Positions 56,619 to 64,000 of a stretch of DNA of 64,000 nt are shown here, piece after piece. The stretch lies in NCBI RefSeq assembly GCF_019805165.1, contig NZ_RWIJ01000001.1, forward strand, positions 248,001-312,000, given 5' to 3'. The number at the start of each line of letters is the position of its first letter. Within the stretch, counting starts at the first letter, position 1. The position numbers were made by a program, and so were the translations under genes. This DNA comes from Azospirillum sp. 412522. GTDB lineage: Bacteria; Pseudomonadota; Alphaproteobacteria; Azospirillales; Azospirillaceae. The notes beneath the pieces are model-generated. The model did not search any database, was not told where the DNA came from, and saw only the letters and a program-made list of their open reading frames with translations.

Positions 56619-57263
56619 ATGCCGGACTGGTCAATCCGCCCCGGCCGCCCCTATAATCCGGCCATGGCCGACCCGTCGAACCCAGACCGCCCTTCCGATC
56701 CGTCCGCCGCCGACCCGCCTTCCTACGAATCGCTGGCGCGCCGTTACCTCGACCTGTGGCAGGACCAATGGACGGCCTGCGCCGCCGATCCGGAGGCGGC
56801 GGACATGATGACCCGCCTGTTTCAAATGATGGGACAAGGGGCCGCACCGTTCGGATTCGGCCCGGTTGGCTTTGGACAGGCTGGCTTTGGCGGTTTCGGC
56901 TTCAACGGCGGCTCGATGGCCGGCACCGGCTGGGATCCCCGTCCGGCGCCATTCTCCGACACCGGCTCCCCCCAACACGGACGGCCTTCCGATGAGCGAG
57001 CGTCTGGCGGACGACAGGAGGGCGGGCGGGACCCAGCCCCGCCGAGCGATGCGGCAGGGGCCGCGCCCGCTGGCCCTGCATCTGACGGCGGCTCTGGGCA
57101 GCTTGCTCAGCTCCTCGGCCGCATTGCCGCTCTTGAGGAACGGCTTGCTTCCCTGGAATCCGGCCCTGCGGGACCGGGCCGCGGCACTCAGGGAGGACAT
57201 GGCGCGGGCCGATCGGCAGCGAAGGGCGGCTCCCGACGGCGATCGCCTGACGCGGGAAGTTGA
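56619..57263 (+). CDS. PhaE/PhaM-like small partner of the PHA synthase-like gene (candidate)
   Basis: 214 aa (199 from ATG 56664). Contains ESLARRYLDLWQDQW, resembling the N-terminal helix of PhaE-type subunits, then a Gly/Phe-rich stretch (GFGPVGFGQAGFGGFGF), then Pro/Gly linkers and a C-terminal heptad coiled coil LAQLLGRIAALEERLASLES. Its last 272 bases overlap the PhaC-like gene in another frame. AGGTGG precedes ATG 56619. Similarity to PhaE is by plan and short phrases, not an alignment. Confidence 0.6.
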   Translation: MPDWSIRPGRPYNPAMADPSNPDRPSDPSAADPPSYESLARRYLDLWQDQWTACAADPEAADMMTRLFQMMGQGAAPFGFGPVGFGQAGFGGFGFNGGSMAGTGWDPRPAPFSDTGSPQHGRPSDERASGGRQEGGRDPAPPSDAAGAAPAGPASDGGSGQLAQLLGRIAALEERLASLESGPAGPGRGTQGGHGAGRSAAKGGSRRRSPDAGS

Positions 57264-58281
57264 CCGCGAGATCCGTCGCCGCATCGACGCCGTCCTGACG
57301 GGGGTCGAGCGCTACCGCCGCCACCCCTACCGCCGTGACCTGCCCGATCCGCCGACGGTCTGGGCGGAAGGCGGGTCGCGCCTGCTGGATTACGGGGCCG
57401 GGGAACGGGCTGGCGGCCGGCCGGTCCTGTTCGTGCCGTCGCTGGTCAACCGTGGCTATATCCTGGACCTGTCGTGCGACCGGAGCCTGATGCGCTGGCT
57501 CGCGGCGCGCGGTTTCCGGCCGCTTCTGCTGGATTGGGGCAGGCCGGGGCCGATGGAGCGCCGCTTCACCCTGACCGACTACATCGCCGGCCGGCTGGAG
57601 CGGGCGCTGGATTTCGTGGTGGAGGCGGTGGGCGCCCCTGTGCCGGTGGTCGGCTATTGCATGGGCGGGCTGCTGGCCGCGGCGCTGGCGCAACGCCGGC
57701 CGCGCTCGCTCGCCGGGCTTGGGCTGATGGCCACGCCCTGGGATTTCCATGCCGAGGATGCGGCGACCGCGCGCCGGGTGGCGACCTTCATCCAACCCTG
57801 GGGACCGGTTCTGGAACGGTGGGGCGAACTGCCCACCGATGCCTTGCAGGCGCTGTTCGCCCAGCTCGACCCGCTGCTGGCGCTGAAGAAGTTTGCCGGA
57901 TTCGCCCGCATGGCGCCCGAATCCCGTGCCGCGACCGCCTTCGTCGCGCTGGAGGACTGGCTGAACGACGGGGTGCCGCTGGTGGCGGGGGTGGCGCGCG
58001 ACGCGCTGGCCGGCTGGTACGGGCGCAACGACACGATGGCCGGGTCGTGGATGGTGGCCGGGCTGCCGGTCGATCCCGGCGCCATCCGCGTGCCCGCCCT
58101 GGCCCTGATCCCGGAGCGCGACCGCATCGTCCCGCCGGCCTCCGCCCTGGCCCTGCCGGCTGCGATTCCCGGTGCCCGGATCCTGCGTCCGCCGCTTGGC
58201 CATATCGGAATGGTGGTGAGTGCCGGCGCCGAGACGGGAGTGTGGAATCCGCTGGCCGAATGGCTTGCTGCGACAGGTTAG
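56992..58281 (+). CDS. PhaC-like polyhydroxyalkanoate synthase / alpha-beta hydrolase
   Basis: 429 aa. Alpha/beta-hydrolase core: VLFVPSLVNRGYILDL, LLLDWGRPGPMERRFTLTDYI, the PhaC lipase-like box GYCMGG with Cys223, Asp377 in PERDRIVPP and His404 in LGHIGMV. The N-terminal RQGPRPLALHL block fits PhaC-like proteins. It is shorter than class I PhaC (about 590 aa), near class III size. Polymerises hydroxyacyl-CoA if active; a depolymerase or related enzyme is the alternative, but Cys rather than Ser favours synthase. Confidence 0.83.
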   Translation: MSERLADDRRAGGTQPRRAMRQGPRPLALHLTAALGSLLSSSAALPLLRNGLLPWNPALRDRAAALREDMARADRQRRAAPDGDRLTREVDREIRRRIDAVLTGVERYRRHPYRRDLPDPPTVWAEGGSRLLDYGAGERAGGRPVLFVPSLVNRGYILDLSCDRSLMRWLAARGFRPLLLDWGRPGPMERRFTLTDYIAGRLERALDFVVEAVGAPVPVVGYCMGGLLAAALAQRRPRSLAGLGLMATPWDFHAEDAATARRVATFIQPWGPVLERWGELPTDALQALFAQLDPLLALKKFAGFARMAPESRAATAFVALEDWLNDGVPLVAGVARDALAGWYGRNDTMAGSWMVAGLPVDPGAIRVPALALIPERDRIVPPASALALPAAIPGARILRPPLGHIGMVVSAGAETGVWNPLAEWLAATG

Positions 58282-58312
58282 CGCCGCGACCTTCAGCCAG
58301 CTTGCACCCGTC

Positions 58313-58331
58313 ACCTTACCCGACTTAAGGT
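58313..58331 (+). promoter_or_regulatory. Candidate operator: inverted repeat in the phaA upstream region
   Basis: ACCTTA, seven bases, TAAGGT, about 65 bases ahead of the phaA ATG. No T run follows, so operator is more likely than terminator. The regulator is unknown; no known PhaR site matches. Confidence 0.35.
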
Positions 58332-58394
58332 AACATTCACTCCGAGCGTCCCACCAGCGCCATAATAAAACTGTCCTATTTCGAGGAGCGTCAA

Positions 58395-59570
58395 ATGACC
58401 GAGGTTGTCATCGCCGGTGCCGCCCGTACGCCCATCGGCAGCTTCAACGGTGCACTCAGCGCCGTTCCCGCCCATGTTCTGGGTGAGGTCGCGATTCGCG
58501 AAGCGCTGGCCCGTGCCAAGACTGATGCGGCGGAAGTGAACGAAGTCATCATGGGCCAGATTCTGACCGCCGGTCAGGGCCAGAACCCCGCCCGCCAGGC
58601 CGCCGTCAATGCCGGCATTCCGGTTGAGGCGACCGCCATCGGCATCAACCAGCTCTGCGGTTCGGGGCTGCGTGCGGTTGCCCTGGGCTATCAGGCGATC
58701 CGGAACGGCGACGCCGACATCATGGTCGTCGGCGGGCAGGAGAGCATGAGCATGGCCCCGCATGCCATGCATCTGCGCAACGGCACCAAGATGGGCCCGG
58801 CCTCGCTGGCCGACACCATGCTGGTGGACGGTCTGACCGATGCCTTCAAGGGCTATCATATGGGGACCACGGCGGAGAACATCGCCCAGAAGTGGCAGCT
58901 GACCCGCGAGGAGCAGGACGCCTTCGCCGCCGCCAGCCAGCAGAAGGCCGAGGCCGCCCAGAAGGCCGGCCGATTCAAGGACGAGATCGTCCCGGTCACC
59001 ATCAAGGGCCGCAAGGGCGACGTCGTCGTGTCGGACGACGAGTATCCGAAGCACGGCACCACCGCCGAATCGCTGGCGAAGCTGCGCCCGGCCTTCTCGA
59101 AGGACGGCACGGTGACCGCCGGCAACGCGTCGGGCATCAATGACGGCGCCGCAGCCCTGGTGCTGATGACGGCGGAGAACGCGGCCAAGCGCGGCGTCAC
59201 CCCGCTGGCCCGCATCGTCTCCTGGGCCACCGCCGGCGTCGATCCGGCGGTCATGGGCACCGGCCCGATCCCGGCCTCGCGCAAGGCCCTGGAGAAGGCC
59301 GGCTGGACCGTCGACGATCTCGACCTGATCGAGGCGAACGAGGCCTTCGCGGCCCAGGCGCTGTCGGTCAACAAGGATCTCGGCTGGGACACCAGCAAGG
59401 TCAACGTCAACGGCGGCGCCATCGCGCTCGGCCACCCGGTCGGCGCTTCGGGTGCCCGCGTGCTGACCACGCTGCTGTTCGAAATGCAGAAGCGTGACGC
59501 GAAGAAGGGTCTCGCCACCCTGTGCATCGGTGGCGGCATGGGCATCGCCCTCTGCGTCCAGCGCGACTGA
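58395..59570 (+). CDS. phaA: Acetyl-CoA acetyltransferase (beta-ketothiolase)
   Basis: 391 aa. Nucleophile Cys88 in INQLCGSGL, His in [10 protein letters not shown], second Cys in [10 protein letters not shown]. Condenses two acetyl-CoA to acetoacetyl-CoA, first step of PHB synthesis. Strong preferred-codon use. Followed by phaB about 150 bases later. Confidence 0.97.
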   Translation: MTEVVIAGAARTPIGSFNGALSAVPAHVLGEVAIREALARAKTDAAEVNEVIMGQILTAGQGQNPARQAAVNAGIPVEATAIGINQLCGSGLRAVALGYQAIRNGDADIMVVGGQESMSMAPHAMHLRNGTKMGPASLADTMLVDGLTDAFKGYHMGTTAENIAQKWQLTREEQDAFAAASQQKAEAAQKAGRFKDEIVPVTIKGRKGDVVVSDDEYPKHGTTAESLAKLRPAFSKDGTVTAGNASGINDGAAALVLMTAENAAKRGVTPLARIVSWATAGVDPAVMGTGPIPASRKALEKAGWTVDDLDLIEANEAFAAQALSVNKDLGWDTSKVNVNGGAIALGHPVGASGARVLTTLLFEMQKRDAKKGLATLCIGGGMGIALCVQRD

Positions 59571-59717
59571 GGACCGGACGGGCCGCTGTCGAACTCGGCA
59601 AGCGGCCCGCTTCGCTCAAGGCATGGGAATCCGCCGGACCTGCGGAGGATGTCTCGTACCCAACAATAAGAATTCAAAGAAACCAACCAACCATCACTAA
59701 ATCTGGGGAGAAGAACT

Positions 59718-60440
59718 ATGGCTCGTGTTGCAGTCGTCACTGGTGGCACCCGCGGCATCGGCGAGGCGGTTGCCGTCGCCCTGAAGAATGCCGGTTATAC
59801 GGTCGCCGCCAACTATGCCGGCAACGATCAGGCGGCCGAGGAGTTCACCGCCCGCACCGGCATCCCGACCTACAAGTTCGATGTCGCGGACTTCGACGCC
59901 TGCAAGAAGGGCATCGCCGCGATCGAGGGTGACCTCGGTCCGGTCGACGTGCTGATCAACAACGCCGGCATCACCCGGGACGGCGTGATGCACCGCATGA
60001 CCTACCAGCAGTGGGAGGCGGTGATCCACACCAACCTGTCCTCCTGCTTCAACATGTGCCGCAACGTCATCGACGGCATGCGCGAGCGTGGCTTCGGCCG
60101 CATCGTCAACATCGGCTCGATCAACGGCCAGGCCGGCCAGTACGGTCAGGTCAACTACGCCGCGGCGAAGTCGGGCATCCACGGCTTCACCAAGGCGCTG
60201 GCGCAGGAGAGCGCGGCCAAGGGCATCACCGTCAACGCCATCGCGCCCGGCTACATCGACACCGACATGGTGCGCGCGGTGCCGGCCAACGTGCTGGAGA
60301 AGATCGTCGCCCGCATCCCGGTCGGCCGCCTCGGCCGTGCGTCGGAGATCGCCAATGCCGTCCTGTTCCTGGTGAACGACGACAACGGCTTCATGACCGG
60401 CTCGACCCTGTCGATCAACGGCGGCCAGCACATGTATTGA
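59718..60440 (+). CDS. phaB: Acetoacetyl-CoA reductase
   Basis: 240 aa SDR. TGGTRGIG coenzyme loop, Ser134-Tyr147-Lys151 triad (NYAAAKSG), and the PhaB-specific ITRDGVMHRMTYQQWEAVIHTNLSS and NINGGQHMY-type end. NADPH-dependent reduction to (R)-3-hydroxybutyryl-CoA. GGGGAG ribosome site. Ends at a strong terminator. Confidence 0.97.
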   Translation: MARVAVVTGGTRGIGEAVAVALKNAGYTVAANYAGNDQAAEEFTARTGIPTYKFDVADFDACKKGIAAIEGDLGPVDVLINNAGITRDGVMHRMTYQQWEAVIHTNLSSCFNMCRNVIDGMRERGFGRIVNIGSINGQAGQYGQVNYAAAKSGIHGFTKALAQESAAKGITVNAIAPGYIDTDMVRAVPANVLEKIVARIPVGRLGRASEIANAVLFLVNDDNGFMTGSTLSINGGQHMY

Positions 60441-60480
60441 TCCCGGACCGGGTCTCGCATCCCGGTTCATGACCTGCGGC

Positions 60481-60546
60481 GAAACCCCTTTCCCGCGCTT
60501 GGACGGACCCGTGGTCCGCCGGGGGTGGGGGAGGGGTTTTCTTTTT
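60481..60546 (+). terminator. Terminator after phaB
   Basis: GAAACCCCTTTCCC pairs with GGGGGAGGGGTTTTC around an inner GGACGGACC/GGTCCGCC stem, then CTTTTT. A compound hairpin with T run. Confidence 0.8.
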
Positions 60547-60638
60547 GGTTCAGTTCCCGCCGCACTTGACGGACCGGCCGCCGAGTTGAAGGTTATCGTC
60601 CGCTTCGGACGCACCACCCACACACTGGACACCTTGCG

Positions 60639-62150
60639 ATGCCCTATACTTCTTTGCGCGACTTCATCGACCGGCTGGAGAAGGCGGGGCGGCTGGTGGT
60701 GGTGAAGGAGCCGGTGTCCACCATGCTGGAGATGACCGAAATCCAGACCCGCCTGCTGGCGGAGAACGGCCCGGCGGTGCTGTTCGAGAATGTCATCAAG
60801 GCCGACGGCACACGCTCCGAAATGCCGGTGCTGGTCAACCTGTTCGGCACGGTGGAGCGGGTCGCCTGGGGCATGGACCGCGAGCCGCACCAGCTGCGCG
60901 CCGTCGGCGAGACGCTGGCCTTCCTCAAGCAGCCGGAGCCGCCGGGCGGCTTCCGCGAGGCGCTGGAGCTGATTCCGCTCGCCAAGACCGTGTTGTCGAT
61001 GAAGCCGAAGACGGTCGGCTCGGCGCCCTGCCAGGAGGTGGTGCTGACCGGTGACGACATCGACCTCGGCCTTCTGCCGGTGCAGGGCTGCTGGCCGGGC
61101 GAGCCGGCGCCGCTGATCACCTGGCCGCTGGTGGTGACGAAGGGGCCGACCGGTAAGCGGGAGGACGACTTCAACCTTGGCATCTACCGCATGCAGGTGC
61201 TGGGCAGGAACAAGACGATCATGCGCTGGCTGAAGCACCGGGGCGGCGCCCAGCACCACCATCGCTGGGCCGCAAGTGGAAGGCGGGAGCCGCTGCCCTG
61301 CGCCGTCGTGCTGGGGGCCGATCCCGGCACCATCCTGGCCGCGGTGACGCCGGTGCCCGACACCCTGTCGGAATACCAGTTCGCCGGCCTGCTGCGCGGC
61401 AAGAAGGTGGAGCTGGTGGAGTGCAAGACGGTGCCGCTGAAGGTGCCGGCCCAGGCGGAAATCGTCCTGGAAGGCCATGTCAGCCTGGATGAATATGCCG
61501 ACGAGGGGCCCTACGGCGACCACACCGGCTATTACAACTCGGTCGAGCCTTTCCCGGTCTTCACCGTCACCGCCATGACGATGCGGCGCAAGCCGATCTA
61601 TCTCTCGACCTTCACCGGCCGTCCGCCCGACGAGCCGTCGGTGCTGGGCGAGGCGCTGAACGAGGTCTTCATCCCGCTGCTGATCCAGCAGTTTCCGGAG
61701 ATCGTCGATTTCTGGCTGCCGCCGGAAGGCTGCTCCTACCGCATCGCGGTGGTCAGCATGAAGAAGGCCTATCCCGGCCATGCCAAGCGCGTGATGATGG
61801 GCGTCTGGTCCTTCCTGCGCCAGTTCATGTACACGAAATGGGTGATCGTCGTGGACGACGACATCGACGCGCGGAGCTGGAAGGATGTGATGTGGGCGAT
61901 CTCCACCCGCATGGACCCGGCCCGCGACATCACGGTGATCGAGGGCACGCCGATCGACTATCTCGACTTCGCCAGCCCGGAATCGGGCCTGGGCGGCAAG
62001 GTCGGGCTGGACGCGACCAACAAATGGCCGCCGGAGACCAAGCGCGAATGGGGCGAGAAGCTGCACATGACCGACGAGGTCGTGGAAACGGTCAGCCGCA
62101 AATGGGATCTCTACGGCCTGCCAGGCAGTGGAAAGCCGATCTGGAAGTAA
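60639..62150 (+). CDS. ubiD: UbiD family prenylated-FMN decarboxylase
   Basis: 503 aa. [63 protein letters not shown] (with the Glu of the ERE-type set) and [20 protein letters not shown] match UbiD. In ubiquinone synthesis it decarboxylates 4-hydroxy-3-polyprenylbenzoate; needs prFMN from UbiX, not in the window. Full length. Confidence 0.95.
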   Translation: MPYTSLRDFIDRLEKAGRLVVVKEPVSTMLEMTEIQTRLLAENGPAVLFENVIKADGTRSEMPVLVNLFGTVERVAWGMDREPHQLRAVGETLAFLKQPEPPGGFREALELIPLAKTVLSMKPKTVGSAPCQEVVLTGDDIDLGLLPVQGCWPGEPAPLITWPLVVTKGPTGKREDDFNLGIYRMQVLGRNKTIMRWLKHRGGAQHHHRWAASGRREPLPCAVVLGADPGTILAAVTPVPDTLSEYQFAGLLRGKKVELVECKTVPLKVPAQAEIVLEGHVSLDEYADEGPYGDHTGYYNSVEPFPVFTVTAMTMRRKPIYLSTFTGRPPDEPSVLGEALNEVFIPLLIQQFPEIVDFWLPPEGCSYRIAVVSMKKAYPGHAKRVMMGVWSFLRQFMYTKWVIVVDDDIDARSWKDVMWAISTRMDPARDITVIEGTPIDYLDFASPESGLGGKVGLDATNKWPPETKREWGEKLHMTDEVVETVSRKWDLYGLPGSGKPIWK

Positions 62151-62165
62151 GGTGACGGTGTAAAG

Positions 62166-62193
62166 CCCTCTCCCGACCTGCGGCGGGAGAGGG
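62166..62193. terminator. Hairpin between ubiD and DUF971 genes
   Basis: CCCTCTCCCG, eight-base loop, CGGGAGAGGG: a perfect 10-bp stem between convergent stops, no T run. Its arm resembles half of the palindromic repeat seen at 32191 and 35572. Confidence 0.6.
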
Positions 62194-62199
62194 AAGCAA

Positions 62200-62598
62200 T
62201 CACCGCCGCGGGTCGCGGCTCAGGCCCTTGGCCTGCAATTCCTCCAGATACCCGGCCCACAGGGCTTCCTGTTCGGTGCCGATCTCGTAGAGGTATTTCC
62301 AGCTGAAGATGCCGCTGTCGTGCAGATCGTCGAAGACGATGCGGATGGCATAGTTGCCGACCGGCTCCAGCCGCATGATGCCGACATGGCGGCGGCCGGC
62401 AACCGTCTGCTTCTGGCTGGGGCTGTGGCCCTGCACCTCGGCGGACGGGCTGACCACGCGCAGGAATTCCGCCGGGTAGGAGAAGGTCCGGCCGTCGTCG
62501 AAATCGACCTCCAGCCGCTTCTCCTCCTTCTTCAGGCGGACCTCGGTCGGCCACTGGACCGTGCCGAATCCATCGCCAACACTGTCACCGGGGCTCAT
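62200..62598 (-). CDS. DUF971 (gamma-butyrobetaine hydroxylase-like N-terminal) domain protein
   Basis: 132 aa. [43 protein letters not shown] is the DUF971 signature, as is [25 protein letters not shown]. Related domains sit in Fe-S-linked and BBOX proteins; stand-alone role unknown. Overlaps the preceding Trm112-like gene as ATGA. Confidence 0.88.
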   Translation of the reverse strand: MSPGDSVGDGFGTVQWPTEVRLKKEEKRLEVDFDDGRTFSYPAEFLRVVSPSAEVQGHSPSQKQTVAGRRHVGIMRLEPVGNYAIRIVFDDLHDSGIFSWKYLYEIGTEQEALWAGYLEELQAKGLSRDPRR

Positions 62599-62825
62599 CG
62601 CGTGCTCCCCGCCTTGTCCAGGCTGCGCGCCTCATCGATCAGCATGATCGGGATGCCGTCACGAATCGGATAAGCCAGACCGGCGCGCTCGCTGACCAGC
62701 TCTGCGCGCTCGGCGTCATAGCGCAGCGGTCCCTTGGTCAGCGGGCAGACCAGGATTTCCAGCAGCTTCGGATCGACGCGGGCGTTGGTTTTCGCTTCGC
62801 TGCTCTTGTCCTCGGGCGTCGCCAT
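62595..62825 (-). CDS. Trm112 family protein
   Basis: 76 aa. [17 protein letters not shown] and [16 protein letters not shown] match the Trm112/YcaR family. Only one Cys, so no full zinc knuckle. Eukaryotic Trm112 activates methyltransferases; bacterial role uncertain. Stop overlaps DUF971 start. Confidence 0.9.
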   Translation of the reverse strand: MATPEDKSSEAKTNARVDPKLLEILVCPLTKGPLRYDAERAELVSERAGLAYPIRDGIPIMLIDEARSLDKAGSTR

Positions 62826-62864
62826 CTCGTGTCTCGCGGTAATTGGAAGAACGTCGATACAGGA

Positions 62865-63542
62865 TCAATGCTTGGGCGGCGGACCGTCCCCGTCATGGCT
62901 GTCGAGAATGGCCATCTCGACCAGTCCGATCAAGAGCTTCCCGCGTTCCGCCAGGGTCGGCGCCTCCAGCAGCGCCTGCTTCTCGCCGGGCGTGAAGGGG
63001 CAGATCATCGCCAGCGAGTTGATCAGCCGTTCGTCCAGCGTCGATTCGATGGATTTCCAGTCGACCGACAGGCCCTGCACCCGGAAATAGCTCTTCAGCG
63101 CACCGAGCAGCCGGTTGCGGTCGATGTCACCGCAGGCTTCGGGTTCCAGGTCGGCGCGGAAGGGGCGCCAGTCGGGAATTATCCGCCGGTAGCCGCGCGC
63201 GCCCTCGACCTCCCGCCCGACCTCGAAACGGGCAACACCGGTCAGGGTGATGAGGAAGCGGCCGTCGTCGGTCTCGGCGAAGCTGGTGATCCGGCCGGCG
63301 CAGCCGCAGGGATAGACGGCCGGCTCGCGTTCCCGCCCGGCAGGATCGAGCGGCTGGATCATGCCGATCATGCGGCCATCGCCCAGCGCATCTTCGACCA
63401 TGGCGAGATAGCGCGGCTCGAAGACGTTCAGCGGCAGCCGCGCCCGCGGCAGCAGCAGGACGCCGGCCAGCGGAAAGATGGGCAGCATGGCCGGCAGCTG
63501 GCTGAAAACCGGGTCGAAGGGGAGTCTTGGGTTCCTGGTCAT
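62865..63542 (-). CDS. LON peptidase N-terminal (substrate-binding) domain protein
   Basis: 225 aa. LPIFPLAGVLLLPRARLPLNVFEPRYLAMVEDALGDGRMIGMI is the Lon-N signature. No ATPase or protease domain; stand-alone LonSB proteins are common in alphaproteobacteria. Role unknown. Probably co-transcribed with its neighbours. Confidence 0.92.
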   Translation of the reverse strand: MTRNPRLPFDPVFSQLPAMLPIFPLAGVLLLPRARLPLNVFEPRYLAMVEDALGDGRMIGMIQPLDPAGREREPAVYPCGCAGRITSFAETDDGRFLITLTGVARFEVGREVEGARGYRRIIPDWRPFRADLEPEACGDIDRNRLLGALKSYFRVQGLSVDWKSIESTLDERLINSLAMICPFTPGEKQALLEAPTLAERGKLLIGLVEMAILDSHDGDGPPPKH

Positions 63543-63599
63543 GCCAATCAGATAGAACCCCTTCGCCGGTGGAACAGCCGTCCCGTTTTCGGAAAAGCC

Positions 63600-64000
63600 T
63601 CAGCTGAACATCATGGCCGACAGGCGCCGGCGGGTCTTCACCGTCAGCGGATCGGCCGGACCGAACGCCTCGAAGAACTTCACCAGCTGCTTGCGGGCGG
63701 CGTCCTCGTTCCAGGTCCGGTCGCGCTTGAAGATTTCCAGCAGCTCGTCGACCGCGGCCTCGCGCTTGCCGGCGGCGAACAGCGCCATGGCGAGGTCGAA
63801 ACGCGAAGTGTGGTCGTTCGGGTCGTGGGAGACCTTCTCCATCAGCTCAGGGATCGGGCCGGCGTTGGCCGCCTGCTCGGCCACGTCGAGCGCGGCGCGG
63901 ACGTTGGCCAGTTCCTTGTCCTTGGCCATCGCTTCGGGCACCTGGGCCAACATCTGCTTGGCGTTCTCCAGGTCGCCGGCGGTGATCAGGCAACGGACGA
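63600..64000 (-). CDS. Thioredoxin-like co-chaperone (YbbN-type), C-terminal TPR part; 5' end outside window
   Basis: Frame open to the window edge. Visible 133 residues are the C-terminal TPR-like region: AALDVAEQAANAGPIPELMEKVSHDPNDHTSRFDLAMALFAAGKREAAVDELLEIF, KFFEAFGPADPLTVKTRRRLSAMMF, matching the tail of YbbN/CnoX-type proteins. The thioredoxin domain lies outside. It is the first visible gene of a minus-strand run with LonSB, Trm112 and DUF971. Confidence 0.85.
   Translation of the reverse strand, partial: VRCLITAGDLENAKQMLAQVPEAMAKDKELANVRAALDVAEQAANAGPIPELMEKVSHDPNDHTSRFDLAMALFAAGKREAAVDELLEIFKRDRTWNEDAARKQLVKFFEAFGPADPLTVKTRRRLSAMMFS

Noticed and set aside
62166..62193. Third full copy of the palindromic repeat near ubiD
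   Set aside because: Only a single simple hairpin with a similar arm; the second half and flanks are missing.

Overview
The window looks like chromosomal DNA of a high-GC alphaproteobacterium, most probably Azospirillum or a close Rhodospirillales relative. The pointers are uniformly GC-rich codon use, PilZ-tailed and cytoplasmic chemoreceptors, paired Hsp20 genes of which one is followed by a DUF1150 gene, an RcdA-type DUF1465 gene, a PhaR/PhaA/PhaB polyhydroxybutyrate locus and alphaproteobacterial gene order around rplU-rpmA-obgE-proB. The genus is inferred from content, not from a marker comparison. No prophage, insertion sequence or CRISPR array is visible; the region is core chromosome with some accessory islands.

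Layout. 1-8.3 kb: envelope and housekeeping genes (partial M48 protease, a GGT-like lipoprotein that lacks the catalytic threonine, aminotransferase, SDR, ChaN-PDZ protein, NUDIX, RmuC). 8.4-11.2 kb: a PilZ-tailed chemoreceptor flanked by two paralogous tiny zinc-ribbon membrane proteins. 11.2-15.5 kb: a conserved unknown, Hsp20-DUF1150, an FAD oxidoreductase and rpsD. 15.5-29.3 kb: one long minus-strand run of STAS, cheY, cheA, cheW, mcp, cheR, cheD, cheB, a soluble receptor, a second STAS, an RsbW-like ATPase and two receiver-PP2C proteins. It is a complete chemosensory pathway joined to a partner-switching cassette and is the most interesting block here.

29.4-43.7 kb: RNA decay, proline, NAD, ribosome and envelope genes (rppH, a TSUP permease, proA-nadD-rsfS-rlmH-gpmI-envC-ctpA-yibQ, then on the other strand HAD-proB-obgE-rpmA-rplU). 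The separation and opposite orientation of proA and proB suggest a local inversion of about 9 kb. Two copies of a G/C-rich palindromic repeat lie just upstream of nadD and envC. 43.8-53.1 kb: tRNA-Ser, a PDC/Cache-like secreted protein, a second Hsp20 with a ROSE-like RNA thermometer, DUF1465/RcdA, rpmE, ABC transport genes, MepA, a methyltransferase, tRNA-Leu and tRNA-Ala.

53.3-64 kb: small unknowns, a glutathionylspermidine-synthase-like gene, then phaR (minus), a PhaE-like ORF overlapping a short PhaC-like synthase by about 270 bp in a different frame, phaA and phaB, ubiD, and a minus-strand cluster of DUF971, Trm112-like, Lon-N-like and a partial thioredoxin/TPR protein.

The genes work together in three main modules. 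The first is the chemosensory and Rsb-like signalling operon. The second is the PHB storage locus: thiolase, reductase, synthase-like protein, candidate partner and regulator. The third is the envelope set EnvC-CtpA-YibQ with MepA and the M48 protease. Start codons are often GTG or TTG, and several adjacent genes overlap by 4 bp (ATGA or GTGA), implying translational coupling.
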